Shown here one piece after another: positions 56,725-64,000 of a DNA stretch of 64,000 nucleotides (within the stretch, counting starts at the first letter, position 1; each line of letters starts with the position of its first letter). A program made the position numbers and the translations under genes. The notes under the pieces were generated by a model. It had not been told where the DNA came from, did not search any database, and saw only the letters and a program-made list of their open reading frames with translations. Origin of the DNA: GCA-2746605 sp963710615 (lineage in GTDB: Bacteria; Bacteroidota; Ignavibacteria; Ignavibacteriales; Melioribacteraceae); assembly GCA_963710615.1 (NCBI GenBank), contig CAVQBF010000005.1, forward strand, positions 229,315 to 293,314. The letters are read 5' to 3'.

Positions 56725-57618
56725 TTAACTCAATTTTACTTTCAAATAAATTATCCAAGATAGTAAAATTAAAAACAGACCTACATAAGAAGCGCCATCC
56801 CTAAACAAAGACCAATTTTCTTGATAATCTTCAACATATATTTCATTATTGCTAATAAATTTTCCTTTAATTGATATCCGATCACTCTTTAATTCTTCAA
56901 TATTATTCAATTCAATTAGGCTTTTATCGAATGATTCAATCCAATATGAGTTTGTTTTTTCTCTTAAAACTACTTTTTTTCTGTCCATTTCAACATAACT
57001 TCCGACTCTTGAATTTTCATTTCTTAGAGTCGATATGAAATGATTATCGGCTTGCTCCACATGATCGACAAATAATAGTGGAAGAAAAAAATATGTTAAC
57101 ATTAAAATAGTTGCTGTAACGATTCTGTTTAAACTAAACGCAATCAAAGGTCTAGAAACAAAATTGCTTTTCCAATAATAAATAAAGAAAGCCAATCCCA
57201 AAAATGTGATGATGTACGTCCAAACACTTTCAGGCCAGAAAAATCCATAGTTGGTCATATCCCAGCTGAATGGAGCAAACAAATGAACTCCGTTAGCCCA
57301 CTTTGTCTGAATTGAATCAACAAGAAGATGGAATAGACTTCCAATTCCTAGAATAAGGAATGTTTTCTTAATATCAACACTAAAAAGTGCTAAAATGAAA
57401 CTCAATATTAAACTGAAAAATAGGGAAGCCTGCACAATTACATATAATTGTAAATCATAACCATTAACCGATGGCAGAGCAGATTCAATAATTTTTCTTA
57501 CAATCCAAGGGAAATCGGGAATTACACACCCTAAATAAATCCATAAGATATCAGATTTCTTAATAATTGATTTTGTTATTAAACCATTTATACCTATATG
57601 AGCAAGTGTGTTCGGCAT
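56725..57618 (-). CDS. Membrane-bound metal-dependent hydrolase-like protein (DUF457/YdjM type)
   Basis: 297 residues. It begins MPNTLAHIGINGL with an early His, then LGCVIPDFPWIV (the Pro-Asp), FHLLVDSIQTKW (about 97, His and Asp) and HLFAPFSWD, the pattern of the YdjM/LexA-regulated membrane hydrolase family. About five membrane helices with a ~90-residue soluble C-terminal part and one last helix. Biochemical activity of the family is not established. Convergent with the small protein before it. Confidence 0.72.
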   Translation of the reverse strand: MPNTLAHIGINGLITKSIIKKSDILWIYLGCVIPDFPWIVRKIIESALPSVNGYDLQLYVIVQASLFFSLILSFILALFSVDIKKTFLILGIGSLFHLLVDSIQTKWANGVHLFAPFSWDMTNYGFFWPESVWTYIITFLGLAFFIYYWKSNFVSRPLIAFSLNRIVTATILMLTYFFLPLLFVDHVEQADNHFISTLRNENSRVGSYVEMDRKKVVLREKTNSYWIESFDKSLIELNNIEELKSDRISIKGKFISNNEIYVEDYQENWSLFRDGASYVGLFLILLSWIIYLKVKLS

Positions 57619-57680
57619 ATATTAGGGATTGTTGATTATTTATTTTAAATAAAAATTAAAAATAGCTAATATTTCATTTT

Positions 57681-57709
57681 TTTGTTTGTTGACTTTTGTT
57701 TTAATTTTG
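57681..57709 (+). promoter_or_regulatory. Bacteroidota-type promoter upstream of the cyclophilin gene
   Basis: TTTG (57681-57684) and TAATTTTG (57702-57709) are spaced by 17 bases and match the -33/-7 consensus TTTG/TAnnTTTG exactly. The start codon is 54 bases downstream. Confidence 0.6.
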
Positions 57710-57762
57710 GTAATTTAATTAAGCTTCAATAAAAAATATGAGACATAAAAGGGGCAAAAAGG

Positions 57763-59214
57763 ATGAAAAATTTAAAGAACTTATTTATTATTTTCGTAAT
57801 TGCTATTTTATTGCAAATCGATATTTATGGACAAATCAGTAAACCACAATACTTAGTGCGAGCTGAAAGAGCAGACACAGTACTAGGTGAATTTACAATT
57901 GAACTTTTTCCAGGAATTGCTCCTCTTCACTCAGCCTATTTTGATAGTTTGGTTAACATTAGTTTTTACGACTCAACAGCATTTCACAGAGTTATCCCAG
58001 ATTTTGTAGTACAAGGTGGTGATCCAAATTCAAAGGATAAACCACGAGATACTTGGGGCTGGGGTGATTCATCTCAAGCAACAATTTTAGCTGAGTTTTC
58101 CGGTGTTTCTCATCAGAGGGGAATTATTGGAGCAGCACGGGACGAGGATATTAATAGCGCCAGTTCACAGTTTTATATTAATGTAGCTGATAATAGATCT
58201 CTGGATTGGCTTTATACTGCTTTCGGACAAGTTTTAAGCGGAATGGAAGTTGTTGATTTCATTGTTAATGTTCCGAGAGATGCAGAAGATAATCCCGATG
58301 AAAAAATTGAAATGTTTATTACAAAAACCAATGATTCAACCGATGAAGTTCCTGGAATTCCAAATTTAATTAAACCAACTAATGATGCAGTTGGTCTATT
58401 AGAGTTAGACTCTTTAGCTTGGGAAAAGATTGATGGAGCAGTTCAATATCACCTTCAGATTTCTAAAGCAGAAAACTTCGATTCACTTTATTTGGATATG
58501 CCGGTTGGTTTTGATCTTTTTAGGTTACCGAAATTAGATTTAGGAAATATTCAATATTGGTGGAGAGTAAAATCAGATAATGGAGGGAACGTAAGCGAAT
58601 TTTCCAATGTAAGAACCTTCTATTCATCTATTGAAGCCCCAATGTTAATTTATCCAGAAATGAACGATGACAGCATTACTATACAACCTACATTTACGTG
58701 GCATCCGGTTAGCGGAGCAACTGGATATCGTTTTCAACTAAACTCTGCACCAAATTTTGCTGAAAATAGAATGCTAATTGATACTGATACAATTACGACA
58801 AATTCTTTTACACCTCCACCGCTTCAGCCAAATAAAAGCCACTATTGGCAAGTGTATAGTCTAACCGATGAATACCAAGGTCCAAAATCAGAATTTAGAA
58901 GATTTGTTACACCTGATGTTACGGGAGTTGTAAAAGCAGACATGCTCCCGACTGATTTTGTCCTATATCATAATTATCCGAATCCTTTTAATCCAATTAC
59001 AACAATTTATTATGATTTACCGGAGCAAGGCTTTGTAAAACTAACTGTTTTTGATTTTTTAGGCAGGCAAGTTAAATCTTTGATAAATGAAGAACAGAGC
59101 GCAGGAAGTTATAATATAAATTTTGATGGTAGCGAACTTGCAAGCGGTGTTTATTATTATAGTTTGGAATCCGGTAATTTTAAGCAAACTTTGAAAATGA
59201 TGCTTATAAAATAA
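57763..59214 (+). CDS. Secreted cyclophilin-type peptidyl-prolyl isomerase with T9SS sorting domain
   Basis: 483 residues. After the signal peptide (about 1-23) comes a cyclophilin domain (30-190): TAFHRVIPDFVVQGGDP with the catalytic Arg, GIIGAARD, SSQFYINV and LDWLYTAFGQV. Two fibronectin III-like domains follow (about 195-395; LAWEKIDGAVQYHLQIS and FTWHPVSGATGYRFQL). The end is a T9SS type A sorting domain (YHNYPNPFNPITTIYY, then FDFLGRQVKSL, GVYYYSLES). It probably folds or displays other exported proteins at the surface. GGGGC then AAAAAGG lie before the ATG. Confidence 0.92.
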   Translation: MKNLKNLFIIFVIAILLQIDIYGQISKPQYLVRAERADTVLGEFTIELFPGIAPLHSAYFDSLVNISFYDSTAFHRVIPDFVVQGGDPNSKDKPRDTWGWGDSSQATILAEFSGVSHQRGIIGAARDEDINSASSQFYINVADNRSLDWLYTAFGQVLSGMEVVDFIVNVPRDAEDNPDEKIEMFITKTNDSTDEVPGIPNLIKPTNDAVGLLELDSLAWEKIDGAVQYHLQISKAENFDSLYLDMPVGFDLFRLPKLDLGNIQYWWRVKSDNGGNVSEFSNVRTFYSSIEAPMLIYPEMNDDSITIQPTFTWHPVSGATGYRFQLNSAPNFAENRMLIDTDTITTNSFTPPPLQPNKSHYWQVYSLTDEYQGPKSEFRRFVTPDVTGVVKADMLPTDFVLYHNYPNPFNPITTIYYDLPEQGFVKLTVFDFLGRQVKSLINEEQSAGSYNINFDGSELASGVYYYSLESGNFKQTLKMMLIK

Positions 59215-59361
59215 TTTTTTTGTGAAATAATTTGCGTTAGAAATTTTAGAAATAGATAGCTTTACCTAAGCCAAAAAACTGCCTTGAAAAAATCGGATAA
59301 TTACTCCATATTATTAGTATAGTTTTTACCTGTTTGCATAAACACAATTAGAAAGAAAAAT

Positions 59362-60462
59362 ATGAGAGGGTTCAGATTTAGTGAATTTATTCCGGATGAA
59401 TCGGGTAAGGTTGGATTTGATCAGCTTTTAAAGATATTTATGCAGCTATTAAATATTTCTGCCGGAGATGTTGCTGAAGCATTATCCTACTTGAACGAGC
59501 TTGATAAGCAATATAATTTAACAGATGATGAATATGGAATTGGCGATTTTATTCAGGAACTTAAAGATAAAGGTTATATCCAGGAAGACGAAACCGATTC
59601 GGGCAATTTTAAAATGACTGCAAAATCTGAAATTGCAATAAGAAAACAATCGCTTGAAGAAATATTTACAAAATTAAAAAAGGGAAAAAAGGGAGATCAT
59701 AATACACCATATTCTGGTTTTGGCGATGAATCGACATCCGAGCGAAGAGACTACCAATTCGGTGATGCTTTGGATCAGATTGATATGACTTCGTCAATTA
59801 GGAATGCTCAAATTAATCATGGCATTTCAGATTTTCACCTCAATGAAAGCGATCTTGAAGTTGAAGAGAATGAATACAAAACCAGTGCTTCAACAGTATT
59901 AATGATTGATATTTCTCATTCAATGATCTTATACGGAGAAGATAGAATAACTCCAGCTAAAAAAGTTGCTATGGCACTAGCTGAATTGATTACAACCAGA
60001 TTTAAGAAAGATACACTTGATATTATTGCTTTCGGTAATGATGCATGGCCCATTGAAATTAAAGATTTACCTTATCTTGAAGTTGGACCATATCATACAA
60101 ATACGTATGCCGGACTTGAACTGGCAATGGATATTTTAAGAAGAAGAAAAACCTCCAATAAACAAATTTTCATGATAACTGATGGTAAACCGACTTGTTT
60201 AAAAGAAGGTGCGCGTTATTACAAAAACAGCTACGGTCTCGATAGGAAAATTGTTAATAAAACGTTAAATCAAGCTGCTATTTGTAGAAGACTCAAAATA
60301 TCCATTACTACTTTTATGATTGCGCGCGATCCTTATTTACAGCAGTTTGTTAGGGATTTTACCAAGACAAACCAAGGGCGTGCTTATTATAGTTCGCTTA
60401 ATGGTTTAGGTGAATTTATTTTTGAAGACTACATAAGAAATAGAAGAAAAAAAGTTAGATAG
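59362..60462 (+). CDS. VWA-domain protein of a MoxR-type pair
   Basis: 366 residues. The N-terminal ~170 residues are helical and acidic. The C-terminal VWA domain has the MIDAS motif DISHS (about 185), the Thr in HTNTYAGLE and the Asp in MITDGKPT (about 273). No signal peptide or membrane segment, so it is cytoplasmic. It is followed 33 bases later by an AAA+ ATPase gene; such pairs (MoxR/VWA, or magnesium chelatase-like) insert metals or remodel protein complexes. The target is unknown. Confidence 0.88.
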   Translation: MRGFRFSEFIPDESGKVGFDQLLKIFMQLLNISAGDVAEALSYLNELDKQYNLTDDEYGIGDFIQELKDKGYIQEDETDSGNFKMTAKSEIAIRKQSLEEIFTKLKKGKKGDHNTPYSGFGDESTSERRDYQFGDALDQIDMTSSIRNAQINHGISDFHLNESDLEVEENEYKTSASTVLMIDISHSMILYGEDRITPAKKVAMALAELITTRFKKDTLDIIAFGNDAWPIEIKDLPYLEVGPYHTNTYAGLELAMDILRRRKTSNKQIFMITDGKPTCLKEGARYYKNSYGLDRKIVNKTLNQAAICRRLKISITTFMIARDPYLQQFVRDFTKTNQGRAYYSSLNGLGEFIFEDYIRNRRKKVR

Positions 60463-60495
60463 AAATTTAGAATTCCAATTACTCAAAAGGACACT

Positions 60496-62001
60496 ATGAA
60501 ATACGATATTAGTAATATTAAAACTTTAGCTCAGTTGAAAGAGAGTGGTTATATCCCGAGATCGGTAAAAGATGAGATGCGTGAAAATTTAATCATGCAA
60601 TTAAGAACCGGTGAACAAAAGTTCAATGGAATAATAGGTTATGAAGAAACGGTAATTCCAGATATCCAAAGCGCAATACTTTCACGACATAATATTATTT
60701 TACTTGGTTTAAGAGGACAAGCGAAAACCAAAATTGCCAGACTGATGATAAATTTACTCGATGATTATCTACCAATAATTGAAGGCTCTGAACTGAACGA
60801 TAATCCTTTCCACCCAATTTCCCGTTACGGTAAAGATAAACTTGAAGAAATGGGTGACGAAACACCAATTTCATGGATCAGTAAAGACGAACGCTATACT
60901 GAAAAATTAGCTACTCCAGACGTAACAATTGCCGATCTTATTGGAGACGTTGATCCAATAAAAGCTGCTTCATTAAAGCTTCCTTATTCCGATGAAAGAG
61001 TAATTCACTTTGGATTGATCCCAAGATCTCACAGAGGAATATTCGCTATTAATGAATTACCCGATCTTCAAGCAAGAATTCAGGTAGCTTTATTCAATAT
61101 TCTGCAGGAAAAAGACGTTCAGATTAGGGGTTTCAAAATCAGACTGCCGCTTGATGTTCAATTTGTCTTTACTGCCAATCCCGAAGATTACACTAACAGA
61201 GGCTCAATTGTAACTCCTCTAAAAGATAGAATTGACTCTCAGATTCTAACTCATTATGCAAGAAGTATTGAGGAATCCCGTAAAATTACCGAGCTGGAAG
61301 CAAAACTGACCAAAGATCAGATCGAGAGAATTGCAATACCAAGTATGATTAAGGATTTAATTGAACGAATATCATTTGAAGCTAGGAAGAGTGAATATGT
61401 TGATTCAAAAAGCGGTGTTTCAGCAAGATTGACAATTTCTGCTTTAGAAAATTTAGTAAGCACAGCCGAAAGAAGAATGCTAATCAATAATGATGAAAGG
61501 ACAACAGTAAGAATTTCTGATTTTATTGGCGTCATTCCCTCAATTACCGGAAAGGTTGAACTTGTTTATGAAGGAGAACAAGAGGGAACTGCAACTGTTG
61601 CACAAATACTTATTGGAAAAGCCATAAAGAAACAATTTGAAGAATTCTTTCCCAGTCCGGATAAATTGAAAAAATCTCAAGAGAAAAATCCTTATGGAGA
61701 AATAATTCATTGGTTCTCTCACAATAATCTTGATCTATTAAATAATGTTTCCGATAAAGATTATAGAAGTACACTTTGCGGGGTAAATAGTCTTGGAGCA
61801 ATCGTTAAAAAAATGCATCCGGATTTACCGGAGAATGAATACTACCTGATGATGGAATTTTTACTCCACGGTTTAGCTGAGTATTCATTAATTAGCAAAC
61901 AGCATGTAGAATTTGGACTGCAGTTTAAAGATATGATTTCAACAATGTTTACCAGAGAAACTGAAAATGACGATTTCAATGATGAAGATTACACTTACTG
62001 A
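60496..62001 (+). CDS. AAA+ ATPase, magnesium-chelatase/MoxR-like
   Basis: 501 residues. Walker A-like GLRGQAKTKIARL (about 72), Walker B FAINELPDL (about 188; Glu in place of the usual Asp, as in MoxR types), sensor 1 FVFTANPEDY (about 231) and Arg-rich sensor 2 region TPLKDRID. The family is close to the ATPase subunit of Mg-chelatase and to RavA/MoxR. Paired with the upstream VWA protein. An AGGACACT stretch precedes the ATG. No chlorophyll genes are present, so a pigment role is unlikely. Confidence 0.9.
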   Translation: MKYDISNIKTLAQLKESGYIPRSVKDEMRENLIMQLRTGEQKFNGIIGYEETVIPDIQSAILSRHNIILLGLRGQAKTKIARLMINLLDDYLPIIEGSELNDNPFHPISRYGKDKLEEMGDETPISWISKDERYTEKLATPDVTIADLIGDVDPIKAASLKLPYSDERVIHFGLIPRSHRGIFAINELPDLQARIQVALFNILQEKDVQIRGFKIRLPLDVQFVFTANPEDYTNRGSIVTPLKDRIDSQILTHYARSIEESRKITELEAKLTKDQIERIAIPSMIKDLIERISFEARKSEYVDSKSGVSARLTISALENLVSTAERRMLINNDERTTVRISDFIGVIPSITGKVELVYEGEQEGTATVAQILIGKAIKKQFEEFFPSPDKLKKSQEKNPYGEIIHWFSHNNLDLLNNVSDKDYRSTLCGVNSLGAIVKKMHPDLPENEYYLMMEFLLHGLAEYSLISKQHVEFGLQFKDMISTMFTRETENDDFNDEDYTY

Positions 62002-62149
62002 TTTAGTAATTCCCAATAATCTGTGAAAACAAGTTCATCTTTCATATTAAAGTGAAAAATAATTTTCTCCAAACGCAACCTTTTTAAATTCGATTAGTCT
62101 AAATTAATGCATGAATTTCATGACTTAAATAATAAATCGGAGAATAAAA

Positions 62150-63100
62150 ATGAGAATTTTTAAACAATTTTTTATAGCATTTTTTCTTGTAGTATTCAGC
62201 AGTTCATTCCTTTTAGGATCAATTGAAAAAACCGAGAAAAAGACATTCGATGTTGAGTTTGGCGGAAAACTATTTGTCGATACAGATAAGGGTTCCATTT
62301 CAATCAATACTCACTCCTCAGAAACAATTTTAGTTGAAGTTTACTTTAAGGTAAAAACCAATGATGATGAGTTAGCCGAAAAACTAATCAATGATTTTAA
62401 AATTGATTACAATAATGACGGAACAGATTTGGAAATTATTGCAGAATATAAAGGAAGTAAAAGTTGGCTGAACAACATTTTCGGCGGTTCCAAATGGAAT
62501 AAGCTAAATGTGAAATTTACAATTACAGTTCCCGAGAAATACAATGTTGATTTGAATACAAGTGGCGGCGGAATTACAGTTGGCGATTTGATGGGAATGG
62601 TTAAAGCAAATACTTCAGGCGGAGGATTGAAATTTGGAAATATTCAGGGCGATATTAATGGTAATACTTCCGGAGGTGGCATTACAGTTGGGGAATGCGA
62701 TGGAAATATTACGATTAAAACATCAGGCGGAGGAATTAAAATAGATAAATGCAAAGGTAAAGTTTATGCTAAAACATCCGGCGGAGGTATTAAAGTTGAA
62801 GAGGTTTACGGTCCAATTGATGCTTCTACATCAGGAGGTTCGGTTTATGCATCCATCATGGAACAGCCTAGAGAGGATTGTAAATTAACAACATCTGGTG
62901 GTGGAGTTACTGTAAAACTTGCTAAAAATGTTAATGTTTATTTAGATGCTAAAACAAGCGGCGGTTCAGTTAATACAGATTTCCCTATTACAATTCAGGG
63001 AAAAGTAAGCCGTTCCAAACTTCAGGGTAAAATAAATGATGGCGGTCCGCAACTCTATCTTAGAAGTTCCGGCGGCAGTATTAATATTGAAGAAATTTAG
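62150..63100 (+). CDS. DUF4097-like putative adhesin with TSGGG beta-helix repeats
   Basis: 316 residues. A signal peptide (about 1-25) is followed by a beta-rich part and then, from about residue 140, repeated TSGGG(I/L)-x-(V/F) units (at least seven), each one turn of a right-handed beta-helix. This matches the DUF4097/head GIN family, mostly envelope or secreted. Molecular role unknown. A palindromic terminator follows 15 bases after the stop. Confidence 0.82.
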   Translation: MRIFKQFFIAFFLVVFSSSFLLGSIEKTEKKTFDVEFGGKLFVDTDKGSISINTHSSETILVEVYFKVKTNDDELAEKLINDFKIDYNNDGTDLEIIAEYKGSKSWLNNIFGGSKWNKLNVKFTITVPEKYNVDLNTSGGGITVGDLMGMVKANTSGGGLKFGNIQGDINGNTSGGGITVGECDGNITIKTSGGGIKIDKCKGKVYAKTSGGGIKVEEVYGPIDASTSGGSVYASIMEQPREDCKLTTSGGGVTVKLAKNVNVYLDAKTSGGSVNTDFPITIQGKVSRSKLQGKINDGGPQLYLRSSGGSINIEEI

Positions 63101-63115
63101 TTGTCGAATTTAATT

Positions 63116-63148
63116 AGCAAACCTTCAGAATAAATCTGATGGTTTGCT
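63116..63148 (+). terminator. Rho-independent terminator after the DUF4097 gene
   Basis: AGCAAACC (63116-63123) pairs with GGTTTGCT (63141-63148); inside, TCAGA pairs with TCTGA around ATAAA. A T-rich stretch (ATTTATTTTTTC) follows. Confidence 0.75.
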
Positions 63149-63320
63149 GATAATTTATTTTTTCAATTAAATTATCTACATCTGCCCAAAGGAATGTTAA
63201 TTTTTGTAAATTCAACTTTATGCCAATTGATTTTAATTCTTAGTGACAGCCATCACATATGAAATATTTCTTTCCTTTTAATTTTAATATAAAATCATTT
63301 ATATTAAAATAGGTTTAACA

Positions 63321-63818
63321 ATGAAGTTGAAATTACAAGAGGGAATAAGGCTTCTGGAAGAAGAATTGCGAAATTTAGATACAGCAGTGAAAAATTTTGA
63401 AAATAATGGCGACAATAATTTATTGCTGGATGAAGAATTAGTGAATAAAATATCCGATAATCTCTCCAAATTACAATTACCATCCGAAATTAATAAACTA
63501 ACAACTTACTCAAACTCACTCAATCAAAAAATCCAAAATGTTCAAAATAAATTAGAATCTTTAGAATCAAACTTATATAATGATAGCGTCTCGTTAGGTA
63601 AAGAAATTTCTAAAGATTTGGAAATGATTTTGACGGGTGTAAATAGTACTAATCATTATTTGATGGCCTTGGTTAATGAAAATGAAAAAAGATACAACGA
63701 AATGGAAGAAAGATTAAATGATATAAAAAAGAAAAATAGAGCAACTTTATGGTTGGTAAATTCATTAATCCTTTTTATCATTTTCGCGGTAATGCTAGAA
63801 TTTGGAATATTGGCTTAA
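63321..63818 (+). CDS. Small tail-anchored coiled-coil protein
   Basis: 165 residues, not recognised as a family. Long helical segments with heptad-like spacing (about 5-75 and 85-140, rich in Leu, Asn and Glu; EEELRNLDTAVKNFEN, NRMEERLNDI-like) end in a basic patch (KKKNRAT) and a single membrane helix (LWLVNSLILFIIFAVMLEF). So it is anchored in the inner membrane with its coiled coil in the cytoplasm or periplasm. No partner gene is visible before the window ends. Confidence 0.6.
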   Translation: MKLKLQEGIRLLEEELRNLDTAVKNFENNGDNNLLLDEELVNKISDNLSKLQLPSEINKLTTYSNSLNQKIQNVQNKLESLESNLYNDSVSLGKEISKDLEMILTGVNSTNHYLMALVNENEKRYNEMEERLNDIKKKNRATLWLVNSLILFIIFAVMLEFGILA

Positions 63819-63963
63819 GATTGAATTTTATTGTGAAAATCATAAATTATATTATTTTGGTTTTCAATTCACTTAAGACAAATTTTAATATTTCCCTAAG
63901 ACTTTCTAAAAATAAACTAATAAATGTCACGATTTTGTCACGCGAATAGGGTTAGGATTAGGA

Positions 63964-63986
63964 AAGTCCTTGTAATATAAGGACTT
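63964..63986. repeat. Inverted repeat at the window edge
   Basis: AAGTCCTT (63964-63971) pairs with AAGGACTT (63979-63986) around a seven-base loop. There is no T-run in view. It may be a terminator or leader hairpin of a gene outside the window. Confidence 0.35.
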
Positions 63987-64000
63987 AAGAGAGTAGAGAG

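Noticed and set aside
59362..62001. Magnesium chelatase for chlorophyll
   Set aside because: The two proteins resemble chelatase subunits, but no pigment gene or large chelatase subunit is present. MoxR/VWA fits better.
63749..63949. A 66-residue reading frame overlapping the end of the last gene
   Set aside because: It lies in another frame of the tail-anchored protein gene, has no family features and a composition typical of chance AT-rich frames.
1..64000. CRISPR arrays, IS elements, prophage or restriction systems
   Set aside because: No regular spaced repeats, transposase, integrase or restriction-type proteins were seen in either strand.

Overview
The window comes from a low-GC Gram-negative bacterium, most likely a member of the Ignavibacteria (Chlorobi/Bacteroidota side). 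The reasons are secreted proteins ending in type IX secretion sorting domains with the lineage-typical YPNPFNP motif, PorV-like outer-membrane proteins, Bacteroidota-style -7 boxes (TAnnTTTG), few Shine-Dalgarno sites, and a squalene (hpnCDE) operon. No 16S rRNA or clear ribosomal-protein marker is present, so the placement is an inference.

Layout. 1-4.6 kb: a polysaccharide deacetylase (cut by the window edge), GT2 glycosyltransferase and radical SAM enzyme overlap as one operon, followed by a DUF1207-like protein and a site-2-type protease. 4.8-12 kb: a cell-surface block with an Ig-repeat lipoprotein, a BNR/FlgD-like secreted protein, two PorV-family proteins (the second frameshifted), a frameshifted acyltransferase and a GT4 glycosyltransferase. 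12.1-13.6 kb: SRP RNA beside a heavily decayed outer-membrane gene. 13.8-23.8 kb: NhaC-type antiporter, uvrC, glgC, M1 aminopeptidase, lpxH-like hydrolase and a frameshifted PBP1A. 23.9-24.3 kb: tRNA-Leu(CAG) preceded by a partial copy of itself and a broken GIY-YIG nuclease gene. 24.3-28.8 kb: hpnC-hpnD-hpnE and a citrate synthase closed by a strong terminator. 28.8-33.6 kb: an 804-residue acyl-CoA ligase-like protein coupled to a ~790-residue protein with a C-terminal GNAT domain. 33.7-45.3 kb: pyrG, a TPR protein, purN-purH, mreBCD-PBP2-rodA and pyrF. 45.4-52.4 kb: DUF2851, BFN/UVR nuclease, clpS, YchF-like GTPase, pepD and a second acyl-CoA ligase. 52.4-64 kb: two T9SS cargo proteins (one a cyclophilin), a VIT transporter, an L,D-transpeptidase-like lipoprotein, a frameshifted DsrE-like gene, a membrane hydrolase, a VWA plus AAA+ pair, a DUF4097-like adhesin and a small anchored coiled-coil protein.

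How it fits together. Much of the window serves the envelope: elongasome (MreBCD, PBP2, RodA), PBP1A, LpxH-type lipid A step, squalene synthesis, outer-membrane and T9SS cargo. The rest is nucleotide synthesis, repair and central metabolism.

Two patterns stand out. First, hpnD and mreD have no canonical start codon; in both, the reading frame appears to begin at ATA inside an ATAA overlap with the upstream stop, where ATGA would be expected. Second, at least seven loci carry frameshifts or in-frame stops while long housekeeping stretches are clean. A compact tRNA-Leu/GIY-YIG arrangement looks like the remnant of a small tRNA-targeting mobile element. No CRISPR array, rRNA or IS element was seen.
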